The notes under the pieces were generated by a model. The model did not search any database and had not been told where the DNA came from. It saw only the letters and a list, made by a program, of their open reading frames with translations. Shown here in pieces: positions 1 through 5,648 of a stretch of DNA of 10,269 nt. The translations under genes and the position numbers were made by a program. The stretch is from positions 1-10,269 of the forward strand of contig JBECLA010000006.1 of NCBI GenBank assembly GCA_040235565.1, written 5' to 3'. Position 1 is the first letter of the stretch. Every line of letters starts with the position of its first letter. The stretch is from JAHEIJ01 sp040235565 (GTDB lineage Bacteria > Pseudomonadota > Gammaproteobacteria > UBA6429 > Thiohalophilaceae).

Positions 1-1035
1 AGTAATCCTCTCAGCACGCAGGATGATGTCGCAGCGGCACTGGTGAAGCACTATGCCATCCCGGTGCACGCCATCCGGGGTGAAAACACGGCAACCTATT
101 ATCAACACATTAATTCCACACTGGACCACCGACCGAGGATCACCATGGATGATGGTGCTGACCTGGTGAGCGAGATTCACAAAAACCGCACAGAATTACT
201 TCCTCAGATGATTGGCGGGACCGAGGAGACCACAACCGGCGTGATCCGGCTACGGGCCATGGCCCGGGACGGTGCCTTGCGATTGCCAGTCATCGCGGTG
301 AATGACGCCATGACCAAACATCTGTTTGACAACCGCTATGGCACTGGTCAGAGCACGCTGGATGGCGTGATACGTGCCACTAATATCCTGCTTGCCGGCA
401 AAACGCTGACCGTCATCGGTTATGGCTGGTGTGGACGAGGCATTGCCATGCGCGCCAAGGGACACGGTGCGAATGTCATAGTGGTAGAGGTGGAACCCTT
501 GCGTGCGCTGGAAGCAGCCATGGATGGCTATCGCGTTGTGCCATTGCTCGATGCGGCCCGTGAATCTGATTTTATGATTACCGCAACGGGTGACAAACAC
601 GTCATCGATCAAGCGCACCTGGAAGTGATGAAAGACGGCTGCGTGCTGGCGAATTCCGGTCATTTTAATGTTGAAATCAACATTCCGGCACTCGAAACCA
701 TGAGTGCCAGACAACACCGGCCCAGACCGTCTGTCGATGAATATACATTACAAGATGGGCGCAAATTGCGATTACTGGCTGAAGGGCGGCTGGTCAATCT
801 TGCCGCTGCGGAAGGCCATCCCTCCGCAGTAATGGATATGAGTTTTGCCAACCAGGTCTTGTGTGCCGTGTACCTGGCTTCGCGAACAGAAAAGCTGGAG
901 CCGCAGGTGCATAAAGTCCCGACTACGATTGATCAGGAAGTGGCCCGCCTTAAACTGGACGCAATGGGTATTCATATCGACACCCTCACTGCTGAACAAC
1001 AACAGTACCTGACCTCCTGGCAGGAAGGCACCTGA
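1..1035 (+). CDS. ahcY: Adenosylhomocysteinase (SAH hydrolase), 3' part; 5' end outside window
   Basis: Hydrolyses S-adenosylhomocysteine to adenosine and homocysteine in the cytoplasm, relieving product inhibition of SAM-dependent methyltransferases. The reading frame is open from base 1 and the first visible residues (SNPLSTQDDVAAALV) are a typical internal SAHH stretch, so the gene is cut by the window edge; the GTG at 43 is not the start. 344 residues are visible, probably missing some 70-80. Visible signatures: the HKNRTELL / GGTEETTTGV segment, the catalytic-region stretch VNDAMTKHLFDNRYG, and the NAD-binding loop GYGWCGRG at bases 418-441. The C-terminus ends in LTAEQQQYLTSWQEGT and lacks the DHYRY-type tail of the long bacterial/eukaryotic form, pointing to the shorter form known from archaea and Thermotoga (recalled, not aligned). 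pcm follows after 24 nt, probably in one operon. The family call is very secure. Confidence 0.97.
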   Translation, partial: SNPLSTQDDVAAALVKHYAIPVHAIRGENTATYYQHINSTLDHRPRITMDDGADLVSEIHKNRTELLPQMIGGTEETTTGVIRLRAMARDGALRLPVIAVNDAMTKHLFDNRYGTGQSTLDGVIRATNILLAGKTLTVIGYGWCGRGIAMRAKGHGANVIVVEVEPLRALEAAMDGYRVVPLLDAARESDFMITATGDKHVIDQAHLEVMKDGCVLANSGHFNVEINIPALETMSARQHRPRPSVDEYTLQDGRKLRLLAEGRLVNLAAAEGHPSAVMDMSFANQVLCAVYLASRTEKLEPQVHKVPTTIDQEVARLKLDAMGIHIDTLTAEQQQYLTSWQEGT

Positions 1036-1059
1036 ACTGCTACCCCCTCGGAATCCATC

Positions 1060-1746
1060 ATGAAACCGGGCATTAAACGCATGCTTGCTGATATCGAAAG
1101 TGAAGTGGCTTTTACACGCCGCTATATCGGCAAGGACGCACTGGCTCCGGAAGTGATGGCTGCAATGAAGAATACTCCCCGTGATGAGTTTGTCCCCGAT
1201 GAGTTACAAGCTTATGCTTTCGATAATGGCGCCTTGCCGATCGGTCATGGTCAAACCATTTCCCAACCTTACATCGTGGCGTTAATGACAGATCTTTTAC
1301 ACCCCCGGCCAAAAGATAAAATCCTCGAAATCGGAACCGGGTCAGGTTATCAAACCGCGATCATCGCACAACTGGTAGAAAGGGTTTATACCATTGAGTT
1401 AATCAAGGAACTGGGCGAATCAGCCGCCGAACGTCTGCAGCGCTTACACTACACCAATATCAAGACACGAATCGGTAGTGGGTATAACGGCTGGCCGGAA
1501 TATGCACCCTATGACGGCATCATTGTTACTGCTGCCGCCTCCCACATTCCCCAGACACTTGTTGAACAGCTCAAACCCGGTGGCCGTCTGGTCATTCCGA
1601 TTGGCTTACCCTATATGCACCAGGAACTCATGCTGGTAGAAAAAGACATAGAGAATAATACCCATGTAAAAGTTATCCTGGGTGTTGCCTTTGTGCCATT
1701 AGAGGAAGAAGGTGCTCACGGTGCGGGCAACGGGGCCGACAGTTAA
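1060..1746 (+). CDS. pcm: Protein-L-isoaspartate O-methyltransferase
   Basis: Uses SAM to methylate L-isoaspartyl residues in damaged proteins, starting their repair, and releases SAH. The 228-residue length fits the family. The substrate-side motif GHGQTISQP is at residues 62-70, SAM motif I (ILEIGTGSGYQTA) at about 88-100, the YDGIIVTAAA strand near 150, and LKPGGRLVIPIG follows. The ATG at 1060 has only a weak purine-rich stretch (GGAA) before it, which fits translation from an ahcY transcript 24 nt upstream. In many gammaproteobacteria pcm sits with surE, nlpD and rpoS; here it instead follows the SAH hydrolase gene, whose product removes the methyltransferase's by-product. The last ~15 residues (EEEGAHGAGNGADS) are a hydrophilic tail beyond the domain. 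Confidence 0.96.
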   Translation: MKPGIKRMLADIESEVAFTRRYIGKDALAPEVMAAMKNTPRDEFVPDELQAYAFDNGALPIGHGQTISQPYIVALMTDLLHPRPKDKILEIGTGSGYQTAIIAQLVERVYTIELIKELGESAAERLQRLHYTNIKTRIGSGYNGWPEYAPYDGIIVTAAASHIPQTLVEQLKPGGRLVIPIGLPYMHQELMLVEKDIENNTHVKVILGVAFVPLEEEGAHGAGNGADS

Positions 1747-1815
1747 CACTTTCAACTATCAGAATCATGCTTCGGATTAAATTGAAATATAAAAAACACC
1801 CGCTTATGGTCAATC

Positions 1816-1848
1816 GCACCATCGGCAGTCGATTACTGCTGATGGTGC
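1816..1848. terminator. Long hairpin between convergent genes
   Basis: A 14-bp stem (GCACCATCGGCAGT pairing with ACTGCTGATGGTGC, one G-U wobble) encloses a 5-nt loop between the ends of pcm (+) and the HMA-like gene (-). Its position suggests a shared, bidirectional transcription end. Neither side has an immediate T-run; on the minus strand a run of six T lies about 20 nt beyond the stem. An intrinsic terminator is therefore plausible but not canonical. Confidence 0.5.
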
Positions 1849-1867
1849 AGATATCCCCTCATTCAGC

Positions 1868-2089
1868 TTATCCCGATATGATATCGGTATGAACCCCCTT
1901 ACGGTTCATCGCTTCAACAATTTGCATCGGCATGACATGATGTTCTTCGTATTCAATCAAAACATCGTGCGGCGTCTTGGTATTCATCGCGACATTTTCT
2001 ACATACGGCAGTGATAACAACGTCTTCCGCAACTCGTCCAGCTTTTTCGCGTCCAGGGTTTCATCAATATAGACTTGTATTGTATGCAT
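1868..2089 (-). CDS. Small HMA-like (ferredoxin-fold) protein without CxxC
   Basis: A 73-residue cytoplasmic protein starting MHTIQVYIDETLD. The ATG at 2089 is chosen because AGGAG lies about 7 nt upstream; the longer upstream reading frame runs through the promoter. The pattern strand (HTIQVYI), helix (DAKKLDELRKTLLSL), strand (VENVAMN), strand (HDVLIEYE), helix (MPMQIVEAMNRKG) resembles the heavy-metal-associated beta-alpha-beta-beta-alpha-beta fold, including the usual phrase about a sequential residue pair and a second helix ending in G. It has no cysteine at all, so the metal-binding CxxC of copper chaperones is absent. It could be a metal-independent member or an unrelated ferredoxin-like protein; its role is unknown. 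It has its own promoter and converges on pcm. Confidence 0.75.
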   Translation of the reverse strand: MHTIQVYIDETLDAKKLDELRKTLLSLPYVENVAMNTKTPHDVLIEYEEHHVMPMQIVEAMNRKGVHTDIISG

Positions 2090-2150
2090 GACTGACTCCT
2101 CACAGAACAGACTCAAATCAGGTAATGATCTAAATCTGAGTACTTCTGAG

Positions 2151-2179
2151 GGTATAGTCCAGCCCTGATGTGGCGTCAA
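2151..2179 (-). promoter_or_regulatory. Sigma70-type promoter for the HMA-like gene
   Basis: On the minus strand, TTGACG (2179-2174) is followed by exactly 17 nt and then TATACC (2156-2151). The start of transcription would be near 2144, giving a leader of about 55 nt with an AGGAG ribosome site before the ATG at 2089. The -35 box sits in the tail of the terminator of the preceding channel gene. Confidence 0.7.
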
Positions 2180-2180
2180 G

Positions 2181-2202
2181 AAACCCCACTGGATGCGGGG
2201 TT
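2181..2202 (-). terminator. Intrinsic terminator of the channel operon
   Basis: Read on the minus strand, AACCCC and GGGGTT form a 6-bp stem around a 9-nt loop just 7 nt after the channel stop codon, followed by a T-rich tail (TTTCTT once the last stem bases are counted). The tail runs directly into the TTGACG box of the next promoter, an economical terminator-promoter junction. Confidence 0.55.
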
Positions 2203-2209
2203 CAGGTTG

Positions 2210-3907
2210 TTATCTGCTTGTCCTGCGCGTCATGAGGCGCCATAAATAACCACTGGGATGCTCTTCGCCGGTTTGAATGTAATTGAAAACGTTGCTATTG
2301 CCGGCCAGCCATTCCATCATGTGTTGGGCGCGCGCCTGGCCACAAAACAGAATCCGGTCCCCGGGAAATATTTTCGTATCATCATCAGGTAATAAAAAGC
2401 TTCTCTCGCCCCGTCTGCACATCAAGGCAATACAGGGAATGACTTCCTCGCGATTACGCGGATCTCGATAAAGCTGCCAAAGCTGGACACGATCTTTACT
2501 ACGAGCCGCCGCAAACATGGCTGGTGCCACTTCTTCTGTAATGTCCACTTCCCAGGTAACCGGAGCCTCCGTTCCGGTAACCCCGCTAATCCGGCTTACC
2601 AGCTCATTGGCCCATTCATTATGCTGTTGTCTTGCGAGCCGTAAAAATGAATCCAGCATGGGGCTTTGAATCAATGCAAAAATTTTATGCCCGATAATAC
2701 TGCCGCGTTGCATGATCAGATCCAGCCTGGCAGCCTGAAAGATGGGATCATTATGACGAAAATTCTGCCGTGCCACCATAAACAAATCGGGATTAAGTGC
2801 CCGTGCCGTCATCAATATTGAGAGGTTATTACCATCCTCATCAGTTCCCGCTACCACTCCCACGGCTTCTTTGATCCCCGCCTGCAACAAGGTATCCGCT
2901 TCGGTGCCACGACCAATAATGACATTACTCGGGGCCTCGGTTATTTCCGGTTTCGCTTCAATGATCGTGACATCGACACTTTCCTTCCGGAGACGCTCAT
3001 GTACAGCTTTGCCAAAACGGCCATAACCACAGAGTACCCACTTCCCTGTTGGTGGAAACAAGGGCTCGGTTAATGCTTCATGGGGTACGCTTGCCATCCA
3101 TTCATGCAATAAATAAGTCCCGGGCGAGTGCAGTGCCATCGCCAGGCGACCCGCAAAAGTATCAAAGGGATTAATAATATGATCTGTGCCGAATGATGCG
3201 ATATTTGCTTCGGCATCGTGGGTTTCCGCCCTGGCAATGGTTAACTGTGATGGATTGAGTAACTTGCTGGTGATGGCGATCTTGAGATTGACCATATCAT
3301 CGTTGGTAAGCGCCACCACACCAACACAAAGTGGCGACTTCAGGCCGGCGGTTATCAGGTTATCGGGATCGGAAGCATCGGCACATAAGCCCGGCACAAA
3401 GTGTTTCAAATCTTCCAGTTCAAGCGCATTGATGCGTTCCTGATCGATTTCCACCACCACGGCCAGCTTGTCTGCTTCAGTCAGCGCCTTGATCAACATA
3501 CTCCCCGTATCGCCATACCCGCAAATCAGATAAAAGGGATCACGAATGCGCTTGATACTGCGACGAAACGCATTGCAGGTCAGTAATTCACGAAAGGCGG
3601 GATCCTGTAACGCGGTTAACATGTATCCGATGGCGTATAACCAGGCGATTACCGTGGCATAAATGGAGATAAGCGCCCACATGCGTTGGGCATCGGTAAA
3701 AGGATAAGGGATTTCACCAAACCCGATGGTGGTCCCCATGAAACTGACAAAATAAAACGCATGGAAGAAATCCATGCGATAGGGTTGACCCTGCTCGTCC
3801 ATACCGGGAATAAGAACAAAACCGAGTATGGATATCGCATATACGATAACCAGCGCGATCAACGGCGAATGCAAACGCCGTAACAGAACAAAGACAATGT
3901 TATTCAT
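2210..3907 (-). CDS. Two-TM potassium channel with two RCK (TrkA-N) domains
   Basis: Inner-membrane ion channel gated from the cytoplasm. Of 565 residues, TM1 spans about 16-34, a pore helix about 46-58, the selectivity filter TTIGFGE 59-65 and TM2 about 74-100. Two Rossmann-type RCK domains follow, with nucleotide-binding loops GYGDTG at 130-135 (acidic strand-end VEID at 152-155) and GYGRFG at 294-299 (IIEAKPE after it). The end (about 490-545) resembles a TrkA-C module (PDDDTKIFPGDRILFCG). The filter is TIGFG rather than TVGYG; this still fits a K+ filter, but selectivity is inferred. RCK ligand (nucleotide, Ca2+ or c-di-AMP) cannot be read from sequence. The ATG at 3907 has no Shine-Dalgarno and lies 16 nt after the stop of the upstream membrane-protein gene, suggesting coupled translation. 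Confidence 0.92.
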   Translation of the reverse strand: MNNIVFVLLRRLHSPLIALVIVYAISILGFVLIPGMDEQGQPYRMDFFHAFYFVSFMGTTIGFGEIPYPFTDAQRMWALISIYATVIAWLYAIGYMLTALQDPAFRELLTCNAFRRSIKRIRDPFYLICGYGDTGSMLIKALTEADKLAVVVEIDQERINALELEDLKHFVPGLCADASDPDNLITAGLKSPLCVGVVALTNDDMVNLKIAITSKLLNPSQLTIARAETHDAEANIASFGTDHIINPFDTFAGRLAMALHSPGTYLLHEWMASVPHEALTEPLFPPTGKWVLCGYGRFGKAVHERLRKESVDVTIIEAKPEITEAPSNVIIGRGTEADTLLQAGIKEAVGVVAGTDEDGNNLSILMTARALNPDLFMVARQNFRHNDPIFQAARLDLIMQRGSIIGHKIFALIQSPMLDSFLRLARQQHNEWANELVSRISGVTGTEAPVTWEVDITEEVAPAMFAAARSKDRVQLWQLYRDPRNREEVIPCIALMCRRGERSFLLPDDDTKIFPGDRILFCGQARAQHMMEWLAGNSNVFNYIQTGEEHPSGYLWRLMTRRTSR

Positions 3908-3923
3908 AATGATCAGACAGGGA

Positions 3924-4307
3924 TTAACGTCTTACCATTACCGTCTCGGTCACTAACAATACCACTGAGGTGACATTGGCCAGAACTGCCCCGCCCGACA
4001 ATGACACAATCGCTGCCATGGTATGGGGTGTCATGCCCGTCTCGGAAATCTGTTCCACCATCGCCCAGACGACAGCGGCAATGATAAGTTGCAGGTCAGC
4101 CACCAGGCTGGTTGCGAGCAAGACCGCACCCAGATGGGTACGATCCCCGAATTTCAGGATAGTTGCGATGATACTAACAACGATCGCGGCATACAGTTCA
4201 TAGACATTATGATGTACCGGATCATCGATATCGCCGATAAAAAACCCGAAGTTCAACGTCAACGCCAGCACAATAAAAAAAGCAAAAATGACTTTTTCCA
4301 GATTCAT
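3924..4307 (-). CDS. Four-span inner-membrane protein upstream of the K+ channel (DUF6394-like)
   Basis: A 127-residue hydrophobic protein starting MNLEKVIFAFFIVLAL. Likely membrane segments: about residues 5-24, 36-53, 59-85 and 97-122. Between the first two is an acidic segment (GDIDDPVHHN). I do not recognise a biochemical function; it resembles, from memory, the family labelled DUF6394, which should be checked. The listed frame also allows an ATG at 4313, but GGGAGG abuts that codon; the ATG at 4307 has the proper 6-nt spacing and is preferred. The K+ channel gene follows 16 nt downstream on the same strand, so an accessory or regulatory subunit of that channel is a reasonable inference. 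Confidence 0.8.
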   Translation of the reverse strand: MNLEKVIFAFFIVLALTLNFGFFIGDIDDPVHHNVYELYAAIVVSIIATILKFGDRTHLGAVLLATSLVADLQLIIAAVVWAMVEQISETGMTPHTMAAIVSLSGGAVLANVTSVVLLVTETVMVRR

Positions 4308-4313
4308 TGCCAT

Positions 4314-4319
4314 CCTCCC
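4314..4319 (-). promoter_or_regulatory. Ribosome binding site deciding the start of the four-span protein
   Basis: GGGAGG on the minus strand lies directly against an ATG at 4313 (no spacing) and 6 nt before an ATG at 4307. Spacing favours the second ATG as the true start. Confidence 0.65.
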
Positions 4320-4357
4320 GGGGAAAAAGTAACGATAATATTTTTCTTGGTCTAATG

Positions 4358-4386
4358 ACTATAATACTTTTTCCTACCACTTGCAG
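4358..4386 (-). promoter_or_regulatory. Candidate promoter for the channel operon
   Basis: On the minus strand, CTGCAA (4386-4381) is separated by 17 nt from TATAGT (4363-4358), followed by an AT-rich leader. The -10 matches consensus at 5 of 6, the -35 at only 3 of 6. It is the best candidate upstream of the four-span protein and channel, but weak. Confidence 0.3.
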
Positions 4387-4422
4387 TATGCGTTAAACTC
4401 TGAATAATGCGCCATTTCACCG

Positions 4423-4434
4423 GATACGCGTATC
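4423..4434. promoter_or_regulatory. Perfect 12-bp palindrome GATACGCGTATC
   Basis: The sequence equals its own reverse complement. It lies 37 nt upstream of the candidate -35 box of the channel operon, a possible position for a dimeric regulator, but no second copy was seen and it may be chance. Confidence 0.25.
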
Positions 4435-4491
4435 TCGGTTGGTTTTGTTGCCGGCGCCAGATTCATGACAATCATCCGATCTGTCGGCAGT

Positions 4492-4518
4492 GCAATACAA
4501 TTTTTTCCTTTGTATTGC
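4492..4518. repeat. Inverted repeat 1 (9-bp stem, 9-nt loop)
   Basis: GCAATACAA and TTGTATTGC are perfect reverse complements around TTTTTTCCT. No T-run follows on either strand, so it is not an obvious terminator. It lies 16 nt before a second inverted repeat. Confidence 0.5.
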
Positions 4519-4534
4519 TCTTAATATAAGCAGG

Positions 4535-4573
4535 TAAAATCAAACTGCATCCCGTACTTCTGTTTTGATTTTA
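4535..4573. repeat. Inverted repeat 2 (10-bp arms, 19-nt spacer)
   Basis: TAAAATCAAA (4535-4544) is the exact reverse complement of TTTGATTTTA (4564-4573); a one-base bulge allows one more G-C pair inward. On the plus strand the right arm is itself T-rich and continues TTTCC, so a weak terminator of a short plus-strand RNA is possible. Confidence 0.45.
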
Positions 4574-4756
4574 TTTCCATCTAACATCCTGGAAAGCGCC
4601 AATCCGAAAACCAGAATTGCTGAGCACATGAGCGCGCGGTGTCTCGAATATGTCGTTGAACGGGCGAAAAATCCGACATTTGCAACCTTGGTGGTAGCAA
4701 ACTAGGCCTTTCGTCATATAAATACGACCGTGTGTCAGACCGCATGGGGCTTCACT

Positions 4757-4785
4757 TTGACACCCAAATACTGGCATTCTATACA
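4757..4785 (+). promoter_or_regulatory. Near-consensus sigma70 promoter
   Basis: A perfect TTGACA (4757-4762), 17-nt spacer and TATACA (4780-4785) place the transcription start near 4792, about 29 nt before the GTG start of the 64-residue gene. With an AGGAG site at 4808-4812 this is the best promoter in the window and predicts strong constitutive-type expression. Confidence 0.8.
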
Positions 4786-4820
4786 CTTATAATAATAAGC
4801 GCAGAAAAGGAGCGCCAGTC

Positions 4821-5015
4821 GTGGAAAAACATCGCCTGGGTGAAGCCGGTTCTATACCATTTCGAACCGGCCGATTCTTTAATGTTGGTGCGAACTGGTA
4901 TTTTGCCACCCGCGAAGCAATTGATCAGGGCCCCTTCCATAGCCGCAATGAAGCCGAGGCAGCCTTATCGAAGTACATCGAAAAATGCCGCTCGGTGGAA
5001 GCATCCTGGGGCTGA
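4821..5015 (+). CDS. DUF6316-like small protein
   Basis: A 64-residue soluble protein beginning with GTG. The GTG is chosen because AGGAG lies 8 nt upstream and a near-consensus promoter ends about 35 nt upstream; a longer overlapping frame in another phase is a shadow. The core RTGRFFNVGANWYFATREAI followed by DQGPFHSRNEAEAALSKYIEKC resembles the family I know as DUF6316, in which a short beta-rich segment (RFF..NG.WYF.TREG) precedes a helix (S..EAE.AL..YI). No catalytic motif is visible and no function is known to me. Strong expression signals argue that it is a real gene. No clear terminator follows; the next gene, 267 nt on, is on the same strand. Confidence 0.8.
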   Translation: MEKHRLGEAGSIPFRTGRFFNVGANWYFATREAIDQGPFHSRNEAEAALSKYIEKCRSVEASWG

Positions 5016-5282
5016 GGCGGAGCTTCATCCTGTAAATTTGCAGACAGCGGTCCACGCCATTCATTTTCACCAGGGCGTGACGGCATAACATCTGAATCAC
5101 TTTCCCGGTGAGCCGTAGACTGCTTTCCCCCGAAAATTTGTATCCCGTCACTATCACTTTTTGTTAAAGCTTGCTGCATATCATCGGCCAATCCAGGCAC
5201 AGGATTGACTATTATTATATGCTATGTCTGTCATTATCGTGTTCTGACATGATTGTCCAATGAACATATTAAGGAGAAATCA

Positions 5283-5522
5283 ATGCTAGGTGAGCATCAC
5301 AGTTTGCCCCGTGAGTTCCCGGAATACAAAGACAAGATCCACGAACTGAAAACCAGCAGCCCTGAATTTGCCAAGCTGTTTGAGAAATACGAGGATATCG
5401 ACAAGGAAATCTATCGCATCGAGATGCAGATAGAAAACACCTCGGATGAATACCTGGAAAATTTAAAAATAAGACGCGTCAAACTCAAAGACGAGCTCTA
5501 TACCATGTTGCAACAGGACTGA
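5283..5522 (+). CDS. YdcH/DUF465 family protein
   Basis: A 79-residue, highly charged, all-helical protein. The start MLGEHHSLPREFPEYKDKIH, the segment SSPEFAKLFEKYEDIDKEIYRIE and the ending NTSDEYLENLKIRRVKLKDE are typical of DUF465/YdcH, small cytoplasmic proteins of two antiparallel helices with coiled-coil character and no established function. The ATG at 5283 follows AAGGAG (5271-5276) with 6-nt spacing and gives the standard family length; an in-frame TTG 30 nt upstream is not needed. An AT-rich stretch at 5205-5237 (TTGACT, then CATTAT 21 nt later) might hold a promoter but the spacing is poor. Confidence 0.92.
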   Translation: MLGEHHSLPREFPEYKDKIHELKTSSPEFAKLFEKYEDIDKEIYRIEMQIENTSDEYLENLKIRRVKLKDELYTMLQQD

Positions 5523-5562
5523 ACAACCTGATTACGATCTATTCATGTAATCGTGACTCGAG

Positions 5563-5646
5563 TCAGGCGAAAAACAGCCGCACCAGGGTAAAGGCAATGA
5601 CACCCAGTACAATCAGGCCGGTGATAAGTAATGCAATTCGATCCAT
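5563..5646 (-). CDS. 27-residue single-pass membrane micro-protein
   Basis: A short frame beginning MDRIALLITGLIVLGV and ending LVRLFFA. Residues 4-20 form one continuous hydrophobic helix, with charged D2/R3 at the start and R22 near the end. Its ATG lies two bases after the TAG stop of the glycosyltransferase gene (GGGTACTAGGTATGG on the minus strand), so terminating ribosomes could restart; AGGT directly precedes the ATG, too close for a normal ribosome site. Real-gene evidence is the tight coupling and clean TM composition; the small size means chance cannot be excluded. It might be a membrane tether or stabiliser for a neighbouring product, or have no link to it. No family recognised. 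Confidence 0.5.
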   Translation of the reverse strand: MDRIALLITGLIVLGVIAFTLVRLFFA

Positions 5647-5648
5647 AC

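Larger units (their letters stand above)
4387..4756. other. Gene-free AT-rich intergenic region with palindrome and inverted repeats
   Basis: This is the largest gap in the window, between the minus-strand channel operon and the plus-strand DUF6316-like gene. I see no convincing coding sequence: a 71-codon minus-strand frame (4571-4786) runs through the downstream promoter and has no family resemblance. It holds a perfect 12-bp palindrome (4423-4434) and two inverted repeats (4492-4518 and 4535-4573), annotated separately. It may carry regulatory sites for both flanking units or a small RNA. Confidence 0.5.

Noticed and set aside
250..717. Minus-strand 155-codon frame inside ahcY
   Set aside because: Shadow of the unmistakable SAH hydrolase; no independent signals.
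4571..4786. Minus-strand 71-codon frame in the large intergenic region
   Set aside because: Runs through the strong 4757-4785 promoter, has no ribosome site and no recognisable pattern.
4925..5200. Minus-strand 91-codon frame (starting GTG at 5200) covering most of the 5016-5282 gap
   Set aside because: Low-complexity hydrophilic translation, no ribosome site at any start, and its end is antisense to the well-supported DUF6316-like gene. A TATAAT on the minus strand near 5214-5219 exists but has no -35, so I left it out. The gap otherwise shows nothing firm.
5531..5555. Short hairpin (GATTAC ... GTAATC) and adjacent GACTCGAGTC palindrome after the DUF465 gene
   Set aside because: Only a 6-bp stem with an 11-nt loop and no T-run; too weak to call a terminator, although its position between convergent genes is suggestive.
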